A DNA stretch of 64,000 nucleotides from assembly GCA_021513715.1 (NCBI GenBank), contig CP084167.1:574124-638123 (forward strand), given 5' to 3'. The DNA comes from Candidatus Heimdallarchaeum endolithica (GTDB lineage: Archaea; Asgardarchaeota; Heimdallarchaeia; Heimdallarchaeales; Heimdallarchaeaceae). Numbering within the stretch: position 1 is the stretch's first letter; the number at the start of each line of letters is the position of its first letter. The notes below the pieces were generated by a model. It saw nothing but the letters and a program-made list of their open reading frames with translations. It was not told the DNA's origin and did not search any database. This document shows, one piece after another, positions 27,242-36,207 of this stretch. A program made the position numbers and the translations under genes.

Positions 27242-27802
27242 TCAAATTGTATTAACTTCAAAGAATTTGACTATATTCTCAATTAGAGTAATAAAAGCTT
27301 TTTCTACATTTTCTCCAGTTTTTGCTGAAGTTTCTATATATGGAACTTCGAATCCACTCCAATTACTCAAACTTTTAGCATAATCTGCTGCATATTCATA
27401 AGGAACTGAATTGGGTGTTGAAGATCTAAGGTCTGATTTATTTCCTATCAATAACATTGGAACAATTTTGTTTTTGTTATTCTTTATTATCTCATGTATC
27501 CAATTTGGTAATAATTCATATGTTTCTGGTCTCGAAATGTCAAAAACTAATAAAGCACCTGAAGTTCCTCTATAATAAACTTCTCTAACTGCAGAAAAAC
27601 GCTGTTGTCCAGCTAAGTCCCATATTTGTAGAGTGTATTCTATATTATTTAGTTGCATCTTCTTTACTGCAAAGTCTGCACCCACTGTCATGGCATAGCC
27701 AGATTCAAAAGTTTCTCCTAAATATCGACGTCTTAATGATGTTTTACCTACTGCTCCTTCACCAAGCAATGAAACTTTAAAGATTCTCTGCACTTTTTTC
27801 AT
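27242..27802 (-). CDS. Rab/Ras-like small GTPase
   Basis: A 186-residue Ras-superfamily GTPase. G1 is GEGAVGKT (14-21), the switch I segment ends near TVGADF, G3 is WDLAGQQRF with the catalytic Gln66, G4 is NKSD (121-124) and G5 is ETSAKTGENV. It is closest in pattern to Rab/Ran/Ras of eukaryotes and to the Rab-like GTPases of Asgard archaea. There is no C-terminal cysteine, so prenylation as in eukaryotic Rabs is not expected. It is first in a minus-strand series with the MoaD-like gene and membrane sensor C, and divergent from the membrane protein at 27959. Confidence 0.93.
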   Translation of the reverse strand: MKKVQRIFKVSLLGEGAVGKTSLRRRYLGETFESGYAMTVGADFAVKKMQLNNIEYTLQIWDLAGQQRFSAVREVYYRGTSGALLVFDISRPETYELLPNWIHEIIKNNKNKIVPMLLIGNKSDLRSSTPNSVPYEYAADYAKSLSNWSGFEVPYIETSAKTGENVEKAFITLIENIVKFFEVNTI

Positions 27803-27958
27803 CTCTCTTTATTTCTAAAGAACTCATGCATAACATATTATTAAATTATTTGTTTACTTGCAAAGTCTACTATTTAAGAAAGCTATTATATAGAAAAACT
27901 ATTAGTATATTATACCTTTTAATTAGCTTTTTATAGTTCTTTAACAACTAATAACAAG

Positions 27959-29332
27959 ATGAGTGAAGAAACAGTTAATATTCAAAATCCTTTGCTAGCT
28001 AGTAAATACATTAGAAAATTTACTCATTATCCTGATTTTGATAGTATTTTGATTAATAATTTAGTTTGGAAAGGAGATGAAGCTATAGGAATATGTATTC
28101 TTCCAATTATAGATACTGTTCCATCAAAGAAGAATGGGATTTTCAGGATATTTGTTTCAAACAAAGGAGAAAAAGCTCTAAAAGTCAAAGTTCATGTGCG
28201 TAATTTTGGTTACTTAAATGAAAAAGAAAAATTGAATAAAAGTCAGGTTGCATTCAGAAAAATGATTATAGATGCAAATGAAGTATGGTATAGAGATGTA
28301 ATTATTCCCAGTGATATTAAATTAGGTAAAAACTTTTTCCAGCTTGTAGTCAAATATAAAGTCAATAAAAAGAAAAGAAGAATTTACGATATAATTGATT
28401 ATAAAGAGATTATGCCTTTAGTTAATATAAAACAGATTGCAAGGAAAAACTTCTTGGGTTTAACTCAAAAACCTTATATTGATCCTTCTTCTATTGGCTA
28501 TTGGATTTATTGCTCTCTTTTTGGGCCAAGAAATTACTCTAAAGAACCAACTTTCATATATCTTACAAAATGGATAGTTTTTCTTTTAAGTATTTCTACA
28601 ATTAGTATTTCTTTCATTATTAGTTCTTTGCCTGAAATAGTTCTTTATGTTAGTTCAGCAGGAGCTTTACTTTCTTTCCTAACCTTTTTTACTGATTTAG
28701 ACCGACATACCGTCCGTGAAATAAATGAATTGGGTTTAACTGAATTGAAAAGAAAAGCTTTAGTAGATAATATTCCAACAAAAATTGACTGGTTCAAATT
28801 ATTTACTCTAAAAAGTGAATACTTCTACTTTATTGAAGAAGAATTAAATTTTGCTTGGAAAACTAACTCTGATCATTCCTTCAAACCTGTGATTTACTCT
28901 TTGAATCAAGCTCTAAATAGCCAAATAAGCATTAAAGAAGGAACAAAAGAAGAAGAAGAGAGAATAATTAAAGAGATAATTACTAACAAGAAAATTGAAC
29001 AAAAAGAGACAAAAACAAAAGTGAAAGAAGAAAAGAAAGAGCATGAGGGAATTACTTTTGAAGAAGACCTATCTATAAGCTTTGACTCTAAAATTCAGAT
29101 ATTAGATAGTATAACTTCTTATTCAGTTCCTAGTAGTGCAATAGAGTTAGAAGACAGTTTTAAACTTCCTGTTGAAGTAATCAAAACAGAAACATTCATA
29201 GAGCCAGATTCTATAGCTTTTGATGTAATAGACAAACCTTTTACTACAGAGCTAGAACCAATAATTACAGACAGTGAAAGTATAGACTCCAAAAGTTCAA
29301 TGAAATTCAAAAAAACAAATATAGAAGTATAA
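27959..29332 (+). CDS. Unknown membrane protein: beta-rich N-terminal domain, two spans, charged tail
   Basis: I do not recognise this 457-residue protein. Residues 30-160 look like a beta-sandwich (VSNKGEKALKVKVHVRNFGY, a CARDB/Ig-like pattern). Two adjacent hydrophobic spans follow at about 200-245 (WIVFLLSISTISISFIIS, then IVLYVSSAGALLSFLTFF). The C-terminal 130 residues are highly charged and low in complexity (KEEEERIIKEIITNKK, ETKTKVKEEKKEH) and probably disordered or coiled. With a two-span hairpin, both ends would face the cytoplasm. A TATA-like stretch about 27 nt before the ATG suggests a leaderless message. It is divergent from the Rab-like GTPase; a link to it is only suggested by position. 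Confidence 0.6.
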   Translation: MSEETVNIQNPLLASKYIRKFTHYPDFDSILINNLVWKGDEAIGICILPIIDTVPSKKNGIFRIFVSNKGEKALKVKVHVRNFGYLNEKEKLNKSQVAFRKMIIDANEVWYRDVIIPSDIKLGKNFFQLVVKYKVNKKKRRIYDIIDYKEIMPLVNIKQIARKNFLGLTQKPYIDPSSIGYWIYCSLFGPRNYSKEPTFIYLTKWIVFLLSISTISISFIISSLPEIVLYVSSAGALLSFLTFFTDLDRHTVREINELGLTELKRKALVDNIPTKIDWFKLFTLKSEYFYFIEEELNFAWKTNSDHSFKPVIYSLNQALNSQISIKEGTKEEEERIIKEIITNKKIEQKETKTKVKEEKKEHEGITFEEDLSISFDSKIQILDSITSYSVPSSAIELEDSFKLPVEVIKTETFIEPDSIAFDVIDKPFTTELEPIITDSESIDSKSSMKFKKTNIEV

Positions 29333-29462
29333 GCAAATAGACTATAGAATAGATTAGAAATTTGTTGAAGAGTAAGAAAGTTAAATATGTAAATGAACAA
29401 TTAAATTTGTTCAAAAACAATAAATAGAAAAACTTTATCATATACAAAGACTGGTCGAAACA

Positions 29463-30212
29463 ATGATTACAGGAACACATCCTTCAACTCTCGCTAATGA
29501 AGATTATTTCTCTTTTATAGGTATTTTTCTTTCAATACCTGTTTTTATAACCTATTTTGTAAACGAGATGATACTTGCTGTATTCAGATTAACAAAGTAT
29601 AAACGAGAGATAGGAACGGCAGTTACAGCTCCTTATCCTACTTGGAGAATGATTAATGCAATTACTTATGCTGTAGCCATTATAATACTGGCTCTACAAG
29701 TTTTAAGTTGGAGTGCAACTTTTCAAAGGTTTGAATTTAGAAAACTTGCTAAAAGAACAGTTCTTGCCTTTCTAATAACAGCTATTTTTGTAGTTATTTT
29801 TGAGTATCTGCAAATTTCTATGCCTGTTCAACCTCGAGACCAATCTGATATAACTGTTCCATTTTTCACTTTAGTAGGTTTTCATTTGTGGTCTTTTATT
29901 AGTTTTAAACAAGTTATAGAGTATTTAGGAAAACATTACAAAACAAGAGTAGGAGATTCAATTTTTTATATTCTCTTTGCAAGTTATCCATTTATCAAGT
30001 TTGGTTTACCTATTATACTTTTAATATTTGTCAGTTTGGCAATGTCTCCTTACGCTTTTATCCTTTATTCTGAAATAACAATGGCTTATTTAGTTGGTTT
30101 TATTGCTATTGCTTTAGGTGTAGTACTTATAAGAGATATAATAAGAGTAGGAAGAGCTCAAGACCATTATTTCTTTACTAAAGAGATAAATGAAAAAGAA
30201 AAAGAAGTTTAA
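29463..30212 (+). CDS. Unknown polytopic membrane protein
   Basis: A 249-residue protein with six or seven hydrophobic segments (around residues 18-40, 62-82, 95-115, 135-152, 172-195 and 202-225) and a short charged end (KEINEKEKEV). No family motif is seen. It has its own likely promoter (TTTATCATATA at about 29433). Its stop overlaps the stop of the convergent thioredoxin-like gene by 4 nt. The membrane-heavy neighbourhood suggests a role at the cell envelope, nothing more precise. Confidence 0.65.
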   Translation: MITGTHPSTLANEDYFSFIGIFLSIPVFITYFVNEMILAVFRLTKYKREIGTAVTAPYPTWRMINAITYAVAIIILALQVLSWSATFQRFEFRKLAKRTVLAFLITAIFVVIFEYLQISMPVQPRDQSDITVPFFTLVGFHLWSFISFKQVIEYLGKHYKTRVGDSIFYILFASYPFIKFGLPIILLIFVSLAMSPYAFILYSEITMAYLVGFIAIALGVVLIRDIIRVGRAQDHYFFTKEINEKEKEV

Positions 30213-30853
30213 GTTTTTTTCTCTTTTCTATCTTTAATTTTATAGTATAATATTTCTATTCCAGGTTTAACCACAAATGCTATAACAATGATGCTGACAC
30301 CTATTCCAATTATAATAAAGAGTATCTTCAGCAAATCACTGTTATCTTGTTGAGGATTCGATATATATAGATCAGTTTCATGATTTATTGCTATTTTAAC
30401 CTTTTCTTCAATAGTTGTAGCATAAGTGAATCCTTCAAAAATAGCCACAACATTGTTAAAATCATCTAAAATTATTAGAAAAGGGACTATTCTTATCTTA
30501 TAATCTAATATTGTCTTATTAGTTACATATCCCATTATCCAGTTATCAGAAAGGTTATTTTCTTCTTTATAGTTTAATATTTGTTCATTCGACTCGTTAA
30601 ATTTAGCAGATAACCCAAAAATTGTTATGTTATAAGCATTTTCTACTTCTTTTATTTCATCTATTTCCTGATGGCAATTTGGACAAGTGGGAAGATAAAC
30701 AAAAACAATCTTTACTCCGGAATAATAAGTGACATCATCGTATTCATTATCTTTATTTATAAATGAAATACTTACATTACTAGCGTGATTTAAGGTTGAG
30801 ATTACTGAAATTGCAATAATAAATACTGATAAGAAATGAATTTTTTTTCTCAT
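30209..30853 (-). CDS. Membrane-anchored extracytoplasmic thioredoxin-like protein
   Basis: A 214-residue protein with an N-terminal signal segment (IHFLSVFIIAISVIS), a thioredoxin-like fold with the redox motif CPNC (Cys57, Cys60) after IVFVYLPT, a cis-Pro candidate in VPFLIILDD, and a C-terminal membrane span (LFIIIGIGVSIIVIAFVV) followed by a basic tail. It should act outside the membrane on disulfides or as an electron carrier, like TlpA/ResA or DsbD-linked proteins. It stands alone, convergent with the polytopic protein upstream. The partner is unknown. Confidence 0.82.
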   Translation of the reverse strand: MRKKIHFLSVFIIAISVISTLNHASNVSISFINKDNEYDDVTYYSGVKIVFVYLPTCPNCHQEIDEIKEVENAYNITIFGLSAKFNESNEQILNYKEENNLSDNWIMGYVTNKTILDYKIRIVPFLIILDDFNNVVAIFEGFTYATTIEEKVKIAINHETDLYISNPQQDNSDLLKILFIIIGIGVSIIVIAFVVKPGIEILYYKIKDRKEKKT

Positions 30854-30975
30854 TGCAAATAATCTTGATAAAACACTTTTAAATCTCTTTATTGGTTAAA
30901 ACTTGTGAAATTATTTATCCTTATATTAAAAAAAAGTTTTTAATTGAGAATAGACTATAACAATTTGAAGAGAGA

Positions 30976-32973
30976 TTGACTTTACAAAACTCAGACTTTG
31001 ACATTCCTGAAGAATTTTCTTCTTATAGCCAATTTTTAATAGAAAATAAGAAAATTATTTTACCTAAAATAAAAGAATGGATGAAAAAAGGAAAAACATT
31101 TTTCCAATCCTTAGTCTATGCTTGTGATGAGATAGGTTCTGAATTACCCACTCCTGACGTTTTAAAACCTACTTTTTTGGAGATAGCAATAATTGGTTAT
31201 TTCTTGTTAGACGAATATGAAAAAGTATTGAAAATAGAGACTATAAGTGACAACTTTCTTTCAAACTACTTTAAATACAAGTCTGCATGGCTATTAGGGC
31301 ACAAAAAGGCACAATCGTTTCTAGCTGACCTTGTTCCTTCTCTAATGGAATTAAAGAAACAAAATAAAGAAATTTATGAAATATGTAATAATATAATCTC
31401 TCTTGAAGTAAGTTTCATTTCATCTAACAAGGAAAATATATTAAAACATGCTGCACAGTTCAAACAAGACCTTTTCGATAAGTCGCTCATTTCTACTTTT
31501 CCTCTTTTAGCAGTCGAAATTGCAGGAGATTTAGCTTATAGAGAATATAGAACAGGAGATCCTGCTTTTGCTGGATGGCTTGAAATCTATAAAGAATTAG
31601 TAGAAGCTTTTAATATGGACAGTAGGAGGTTGGACTGTTATACCATTTTAGGAGGATTATATCGGTATAAAGGATATTTAGAAGATGCAGATGAATATTA
31701 TAACAGAGCTATGGAATTATCAGAAAAAATAGGTAATGAAAAGGCATATGTCGAAATAATAGCGAGGATCGCAGATTTTGAGCATACTAGAGGAAACTTT
31801 GATGTTGCTTTAAAACTCTGTCTTGATGTTATTCAAAAAACTGAAGAAAAAGGAATAATAAACAAGTCTATTTATATAAATTTAGGAGAAATACTCATAA
31901 AACAACAAAAATATGAAGAAGCAGTTAAATATCTTAAGAAATTAGAAAATGATGAATCACAAGAAACAGCAATAATTAATATTTTGCATGGATATGCACT
32001 AACTAAATTAGATGAAAAAGAATTATACAACAGTGGGATAAAGTTACTTGAAAAGGGGGGAGCTCTGAGCGAGAAAACTGGAAATAGAAGGTTTTTAACT
32101 ATTTACTACTATTATAGAGGAAGAGCTCATTTAGATAGCTATGATTTATCTTCTGCAATAAAAAACTTTGAGATGTGTTACAACACAGCAATAAATACAG
32201 AATTTCAGTATGTCCTTCTTTCTCAAATCTATTTAGCTGTAGCATATCTTCACAGATTCAAAGTTTCTCAACAAGATGCTGACCTCACACAATCAAAACA
32301 TTATGTGGCAAATGTGATCACAATATGTAAAGAACAAAATTTACCCATCTTAGCAAATATTCTATTACTTCAAGGCCAAATTCTGATGATTTTAGAGGAA
32401 TATATTGATGCAAAACACATTCTGGAGCAATCAATGTTTGAAGCAGAGAAAGCTGAACTCTGTTGGACAAAAGAAAAAGCTGAACAATATTTAGAACTTT
32501 TATACTCTGAAGAACGAATAAAGAATCAAATTTTGATTAATGAGATAACTGAACTGATAGATAATATAGCTAAATTTTCTTTTACAAAAAATATAGAACA
32601 ATTACCTAATTTCTACTTTTTAATGCTTACTTATAAAGGGAAAGAATTAATCACAAAGAGTTTTGATAAAGAGTTTGAAGAGAAAATCCACTTGATTAGA
32701 GATTTAATACATGCAGTGTCTAATTTCAATGAATATGAAGGAATAAGAAGCATTAATTTTGAGGGAATAACATTAATAATAGAAAAAATAAGTAATACAA
32801 CAGCTATACTTGCATGTGATTCAGACAGTTTTAATGCAAGAATCAAAATCATTGAAATATTAAAAAACTTACAAAAGTATCTACAATCTATTGTTACTGA
32901 AGAAGATGAAATTTTCATAACAATATTAAAAGATAAAGCAAAAAGAATAATCGAGAATACCTTTGAAAGTTAA
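30976..32973 (+). CDS. TPR protein with C-terminal roadblock/longin-like domain
   Basis: A 665-residue cytoplasmic protein. The TTG start at 30976 is chosen because GAAGAGAG precedes it and no ATG lies near. Residues about 190-530 form tetratricopeptide repeats (GGLYRYKGYLEDADEYYNRA, LGEILIKQQKYEEAVKYLKK, LLQGQILMILEEYIDAKHIL). The last 110 residues have the pattern FYFLMLTYKGKELITKSF, then a helix, then TAILACDSDSF and a long helix, matching the soluble domain of the three seven-span proteins in the window. TPRs bind proteins, so this may be a soluble adaptor in the same GTPase network. The domain likeness was judged by eye. Confidence 0.72.
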   Translation: MTLQNSDFDIPEEFSSYSQFLIENKKIILPKIKEWMKKGKTFFQSLVYACDEIGSELPTPDVLKPTFLEIAIIGYFLLDEYEKVLKIETISDNFLSNYFKYKSAWLLGHKKAQSFLADLVPSLMELKKQNKEIYEICNNIISLEVSFISSNKENILKHAAQFKQDLFDKSLISTFPLLAVEIAGDLAYREYRTGDPAFAGWLEIYKELVEAFNMDSRRLDCYTILGGLYRYKGYLEDADEYYNRAMELSEKIGNEKAYVEIIARIADFEHTRGNFDVALKLCLDVIQKTEEKGIINKSIYINLGEILIKQQKYEEAVKYLKKLENDESQETAIINILHGYALTKLDEKELYNSGIKLLEKGGALSEKTGNRRFLTIYYYYRGRAHLDSYDLSSAIKNFEMCYNTAINTEFQYVLLSQIYLAVAYLHRFKVSQQDADLTQSKHYVANVITICKEQNLPILANILLLQGQILMILEEYIDAKHILEQSMFEAEKAELCWTKEKAEQYLELLYSEERIKNQILINEITELIDNIAKFSFTKNIEQLPNFYFLMLTYKGKELITKSFDKEFEEKIHLIRDLIHAVSNFNEYEGIRSINFEGITLIIEKISNTTAILACDSDSFNARIKIIEILKNLQKYLQSIVTEEDEIFITILKDKAKRIIENTFES

Positions 32974-32985
32974 AAAAAAAGAAAA

Positions 32986-33930
32986 TTATAACTTTGGTAA
33001 TATTTCTTTTGAGAAAAGCTTCATTTGTTCAATTTCTTGGTTTCCAGGAAACATAAATATGAAGTGACTTACTCCTAATTTTCTGTATTCCTTGATTTTT
33101 GAAGTTATTTCTTCAATTGTTCCATGCATTGCTCCTTCGTATCTCTTTTCAAGTTCTTCTAAAGTAAAACCTCTTTTTTCTGCAATCTCTTTCCAAATTT
33201 TTATTTTTTCTTCTTCGCTTTCATATATTCTAGTCCATATACCATAGCTTCTAAGAAGTGAATCTGATTTTCTATCATTTTTCTCACAAAGTTCATCTAA
33301 CAAATTCATTTTCTCTTCAAAAACTTCAAGAGGATAAGCCCAAGCCAAATTTATTCCATCTGCATATTTAGAAGCAAGAGTGAGCATCTTAATTTTAGCA
33401 TACATTGTTCCTACCCAAATTTTCATTGGCTTCTGAACAGGTTTAGGAAAAGAGATGGCTTCCTTTAAATGATAATACTTACCTTCAAAATTAACTTTGT
33501 CTTCTGCCCATAACTTTCTAATTATTTGAATAGCTTCTTCAAGCATACCTAGTCTTTCTTTTACACTGGGAAAAGGGATGCCATAAGCTTTATACTCCAA
33601 CTCTTTCCATCCTGCGCCGAAACCAAAGTCAATTCGGCCATTAGAATAATTATCTAATGAAGCAATTTGTTTAGCAAGAACTGAAGGATAACGATAATTA
33701 TTACATAAAACTAACGAACCAATCCTTAATTTAGTTGTATATGAAGCCGCTGCCATCATTGCAATGATACACTCTTGACTTTCCAAATTTGTTGCATCTG
33801 CATTTAACATAAAATGATCTGAAAACCAAGCGTGAGTAAAACCCAATTTTTCTGCATTTTGAACTATTTCTTTTATTTGATCAAAAGAATAACCAAATTG
33901 TGGTTCTATTTGTACTCCATAATATGACAT
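32986..33930 (-). CDS. Luciferase-like (LLM) flavin/F420-dependent oxidoreductase
   Basis: A 314-residue TIM-barrel enzyme of the luciferase-like family: EPQFGYSFDQIKEIVQNAEK, GFTHAWFSDHFML, RIGSLVLCNNYRYPSVLAKQ, GRIDFGFGAGWKELEYKAYG and PKPVQKPMKIWVG. Archaeal members mostly use F420, as in mer and F420-dependent alcohol or glucose-6-phosphate dehydrogenases; the substrate is not evident. The length is typical. It is convergent with the TPR gene (12 nt) and divergent from the zinc-ribbon membrane protein. Confidence 0.9.
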   Translation of the reverse strand: MSYYGVQIEPQFGYSFDQIKEIVQNAEKLGFTHAWFSDHFMLNADATNLESQECIIAMMAAASYTTKLRIGSLVLCNNYRYPSVLAKQIASLDNYSNGRIDFGFGAGWKELEYKAYGIPFPSVKERLGMLEEAIQIIRKLWAEDKVNFEGKYYHLKEAISFPKPVQKPMKIWVGTMYAKIKMLTLASKYADGINLAWAYPLEVFEEKMNLLDELCEKNDRKSDSLLRSYGIWTRIYESEEEKIKIWKEIAEKRGFTLEELEKRYEGAMHGTIEEITSKIKEYRKLGVSHFIFMFPGNQEIEQMKLFSKEILPKL

Positions 33931-34088
33931 AACAATATCTGTTTTTCTAATTAAATAAAGGTTATTGTTCCCTAATTTTGCATTTTGGTTTTAGTTATTT
34001 TTATATAGGAATAACATTGATAAAACAGTCTATCTTTTCTCCAAATAATAAGGAAGCATTAAAATATAAGTTCAAGAAAAATGTATTT

Positions 34089-34499
34089 ATGCAAGAGTCT
34101 GCACTTTTTCGATATTTTGACCAATTAGAAAGAACTGACTTGCTATTTATCAATTTCGCATTTCTGATTATTATAATTCCAGGACTAATTTTTGGATTGT
34201 TAAGTAAAAGCTCATGGATGCTTTATGTAGCTTTGGTCGTACTTTTTTTCTTTGTTTGTTGGAATTGTCTTTATTTCTATACCAAATTCAAACTAAACAA
34301 ACAAGAAAAAGAACTTCTTAAAACTATTCCCAGTTTTCCACAACTCGACTTCTGTGATTATTGTGGTAAATCATTAGAAGATTCAGCTCCTGCAGTGATT
34401 GATAGTAATCTAATCATTGTATGCCCTCATTGTGGAAAAGAAAATATAGTTAAATCAGAGGAAGAAATTGAACAGATAAATGAAAAAGCAGATTCATAA
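34089..34499 (+). CDS. Small membrane protein with C-terminal zinc ribbon
   Basis: About 136 residues with two spans (FINFAFLIIIIPGLIFGLL and SWMLYVALVVLFFFVCWNC), then a cytoplasmic zinc ribbon: CDYCGK and CPHCGK about 27 residues apart. The ATG at 34089 is preferred over a TTG at 33978 because a TATA box (TTTTTATATA, about 33997-34006) lies downstream of that TTG, placing the transcript start near 34030. It precedes the DUF2207-like gene by 18 nt with a GGAGAT ribosome site between, so it is the first gene of the three-gene unit with the radical SAM enzyme. Its role there is unknown. Confidence 0.7.
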   Translation: MQESALFRYFDQLERTDLLFINFAFLIIIIPGLIFGLLSKSSWMLYVALVVLFFFVCWNCLYFYTKFKLNKQEKELLKTIPSFPQLDFCDYCGKSLEDSAPAVIDSNLIIVCPHCGKENIVKSEEEIEQINEKADS

Positions 34500-34517
34500 T
34501 TTAAGGAGATATAACAA

Positions 34518-36206
34518 ATGAAAAAAAAAGCAAAAATACTTTTCTTATTAATTATTTTCTCAAATTTACTTTTTGTTTTAACAACAAATACAAACAACAT
34601 TAATGCTTTGAAAGAGCCTATTAATAGTAATTCTAGTGAATTTAGGGCATATAGTTTCGCTGTTCCTTATATGTATACTGATGTTACTATTAAAAAAGAT
34701 GGCTCAATAGATATTTCTTATACCATTAATTTTACAAATTTTATTTTTGGAGACACTATCGACATTGTTGACATAGGCTTTCCTAATAAACATTACAAGC
34801 TTAGAAGTGTTCAAGCTTGGATAGATGGTTATGAGATTACTGACATTAGAAAAAGTGAGTACATTAGTATAGGAGTAGAGATACATTTAGGTAGTCATTC
34901 TATTTTACCTGGTGAGAGCGCAATATTGGAAGTTAAAGGAAATAATCCTAAAATGGTCTTTAAAGATGATACAAAAGAGAATTTTGCTAGTTGTGTTTTT
35001 AGGCAAACTTGGTTTAGTTCGCAATTTGCTTTTGGAGAAACAGAAAGAAGAGTAAGATTTTATTTTCCTGAAGACTTAACTAATATAAGTGAAGTAGAGA
35101 AAAGAGTGTCAGATTATAGTGTTGATTTCTCAAGAGCAAGTAATTATGTAGAGTTTTCCAAATCAAGCACTCCTTTTGATAATGACTTTTATGTGGGTGT
35201 AGGAATACCTTCAAAATATGTTGATAGAATGTATAGCGAATTTTGGGTTTACCATTTTGGTGAACTTGTTGCTCAAGTATTATTCTTCTTAATGTTCTTT
35301 GGTTTCTTTGCTTTTTTCTGCTATGGTTTTTGTATTTTACCAATAAAAGAACAAAAGAGATACCTTCCGCCTACAATAAAATCCACTGGTGGAGCTGTGA
35401 GAATGGGGTTAAAACCCTCTGAAGCAGCTATTATACTAGAAAAACCACTTACTCTTGTTGCTTCTTTAGTTATTTATGAAATGATGTCTGAAGGATTGAT
35501 CTCTGTCAAGCAGAAGGATCCATTAAGATTTAAGGTAGAAATTTCTTCCAAAGAGAAATCTAACTTACCTACTTATCAGAAACATATAATAAATGGAATA
35601 AAAAAGAGAGAAAAATCTGATCTAAAATGGGAAAGAGGAAGTGTTTCTGGTGCTCGCCCTCATGATCCTTTTGACCAAGATTATATCAGAAAAGCTCTCT
35701 TATCTTTAATAAAAGAAACTACCAAGAAAATGAAAGGATTCAACCTGAAGAAAACAAAGAAATACTATAATGAATTAATTGAAAGAGCTTGGATAGATAT
35801 GAAAGAAGAACGCCCAGAACTAGAAAACGCTTTTCTATGGATAATGATTGATGAAGACTATGATGATAGAATGAAGGAATATTACGATGATTATTACTAC
35901 CCTTCATGGTATGTTTATCACTATCACACACACTATTATGGCAGAAATAGAGGAGGTTTAGAAAAAGTAGAGGGTAAATCAGGATTCAAAAGAACAAAAA
36001 TTAAAGATAGAGGAAAAATAATTCCTGGACTAGATTTCAAGCGAATACAGAAAAATATAGTAAGAAGTCCCAAAAAACTGCTCTCTTCTGTAAAATCTAA
36101 AACTAGACCTATATCTAGGAGTTCAGGTAGAAGTGGAGGAGGGGGCGGAGGAGGTTGTGCTTGCGCTTGCGCTTGTGCTTGTGCTTGCGCTGGAGGAGGA
36201 CGATAA
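34518..36206 (+). CDS. DUF2207-like membrane protein with a Gly7-(Cys-Ala)6-Gly3-Arg tail, putative radical SAM substrate
   Basis: A 562-residue protein: signal segment (KILFLLIIFSNLLFVLTT), extracellular beta-rich domain at about 45-240, a membrane span at 252-275 (QVLFFLMFFGFFAFFCYGF) and a cytoplasmic part. The layout and the winged-helix-like piece GLKPSEAAIILEKPLTLVAS match DUF2207-type membrane proteins. The cytoplasmic part includes an acidic Tyr/His-rich loop (445-475) and ends with seven Gly, then Cys at 547, 549, 551, 553, 555 and 557 alternating with Ala, then Gly-Gly-Gly-Arg. Only two other Cys are cytoplasmic or near the span. The next gene starts 1 nt after the stop and encodes a radical SAM/SPASM enzyme with a PqqD-like domain, so the tail is a probable modification target. 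What the modified tail does is unknown. Confidence 0.8.
   Translation: MKKKAKILFLLIIFSNLLFVLTTNTNNINALKEPINSNSSEFRAYSFAVPYMYTDVTIKKDGSIDISYTINFTNFIFGDTIDIVDIGFPNKHYKLRSVQAWIDGYEITDIRKSEYISIGVEIHLGSHSILPGESAILEVKGNNPKMVFKDDTKENFASCVFRQTWFSSQFAFGETERRVRFYFPEDLTNISEVEKRVSDYSVDFSRASNYVEFSKSSTPFDNDFYVGVGIPSKYVDRMYSEFWVYHFGELVAQVLFFLMFFGFFAFFCYGFCILPIKEQKRYLPPTIKSTGGAVRMGLKPSEAAIILEKPLTLVASLVIYEMMSEGLISVKQKDPLRFKVEISSKEKSNLPTYQKHIINGIKKREKSDLKWERGSVSGARPHDPFDQDYIRKALLSLIKETTKKMKGFNLKKTKKYYNELIERAWIDMKEERPELENAFLWIMIDEDYDDRMKEYYDDYYYPSWYVYHYHTHYYGRNRGGLEKVEGKSGFKRTKIKDRGKIIPGLDFKRIQKNIVRSPKKLLSSVKSKTRPISRSSGRSGGGGGGGCACACACACACAGGGR
36156..36191 (+). repeat. Six tandem hexamers TGyGCT encoding the Cys-Ala tail
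   Basis: Six in-frame copies of TGTGCT or TGCGCT encode (Cys-Ala)6. Both Cys codons occur in mixed order (TGT, TGC, TGC, TGT, TGT, TGC), so the peptide rather than the DNA repeat appears conserved. Upstream are seven Gly codons. Downstream, GGAGGAGGACGA encodes GGGR and also supplies the ribosome site of the radical SAM gene. Confidence 0.9.
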
Positions 36207-36207
36207 A

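Noticed and set aside
27340..27375. TTCGAATCC, as in a tRNA T-loop
   Set aside because: It lies inside the Rab-like GTPase gene and no cloverleaf can be built around it.
36133..36207. N-terminal extension of the radical SAM gene (LALALVLVLAL)
   Set aside because: It reads the Gly and Cys-Ala codons of the upstream gene out of frame. A strong ribosome site and an ATG at 36208 give the normal start.
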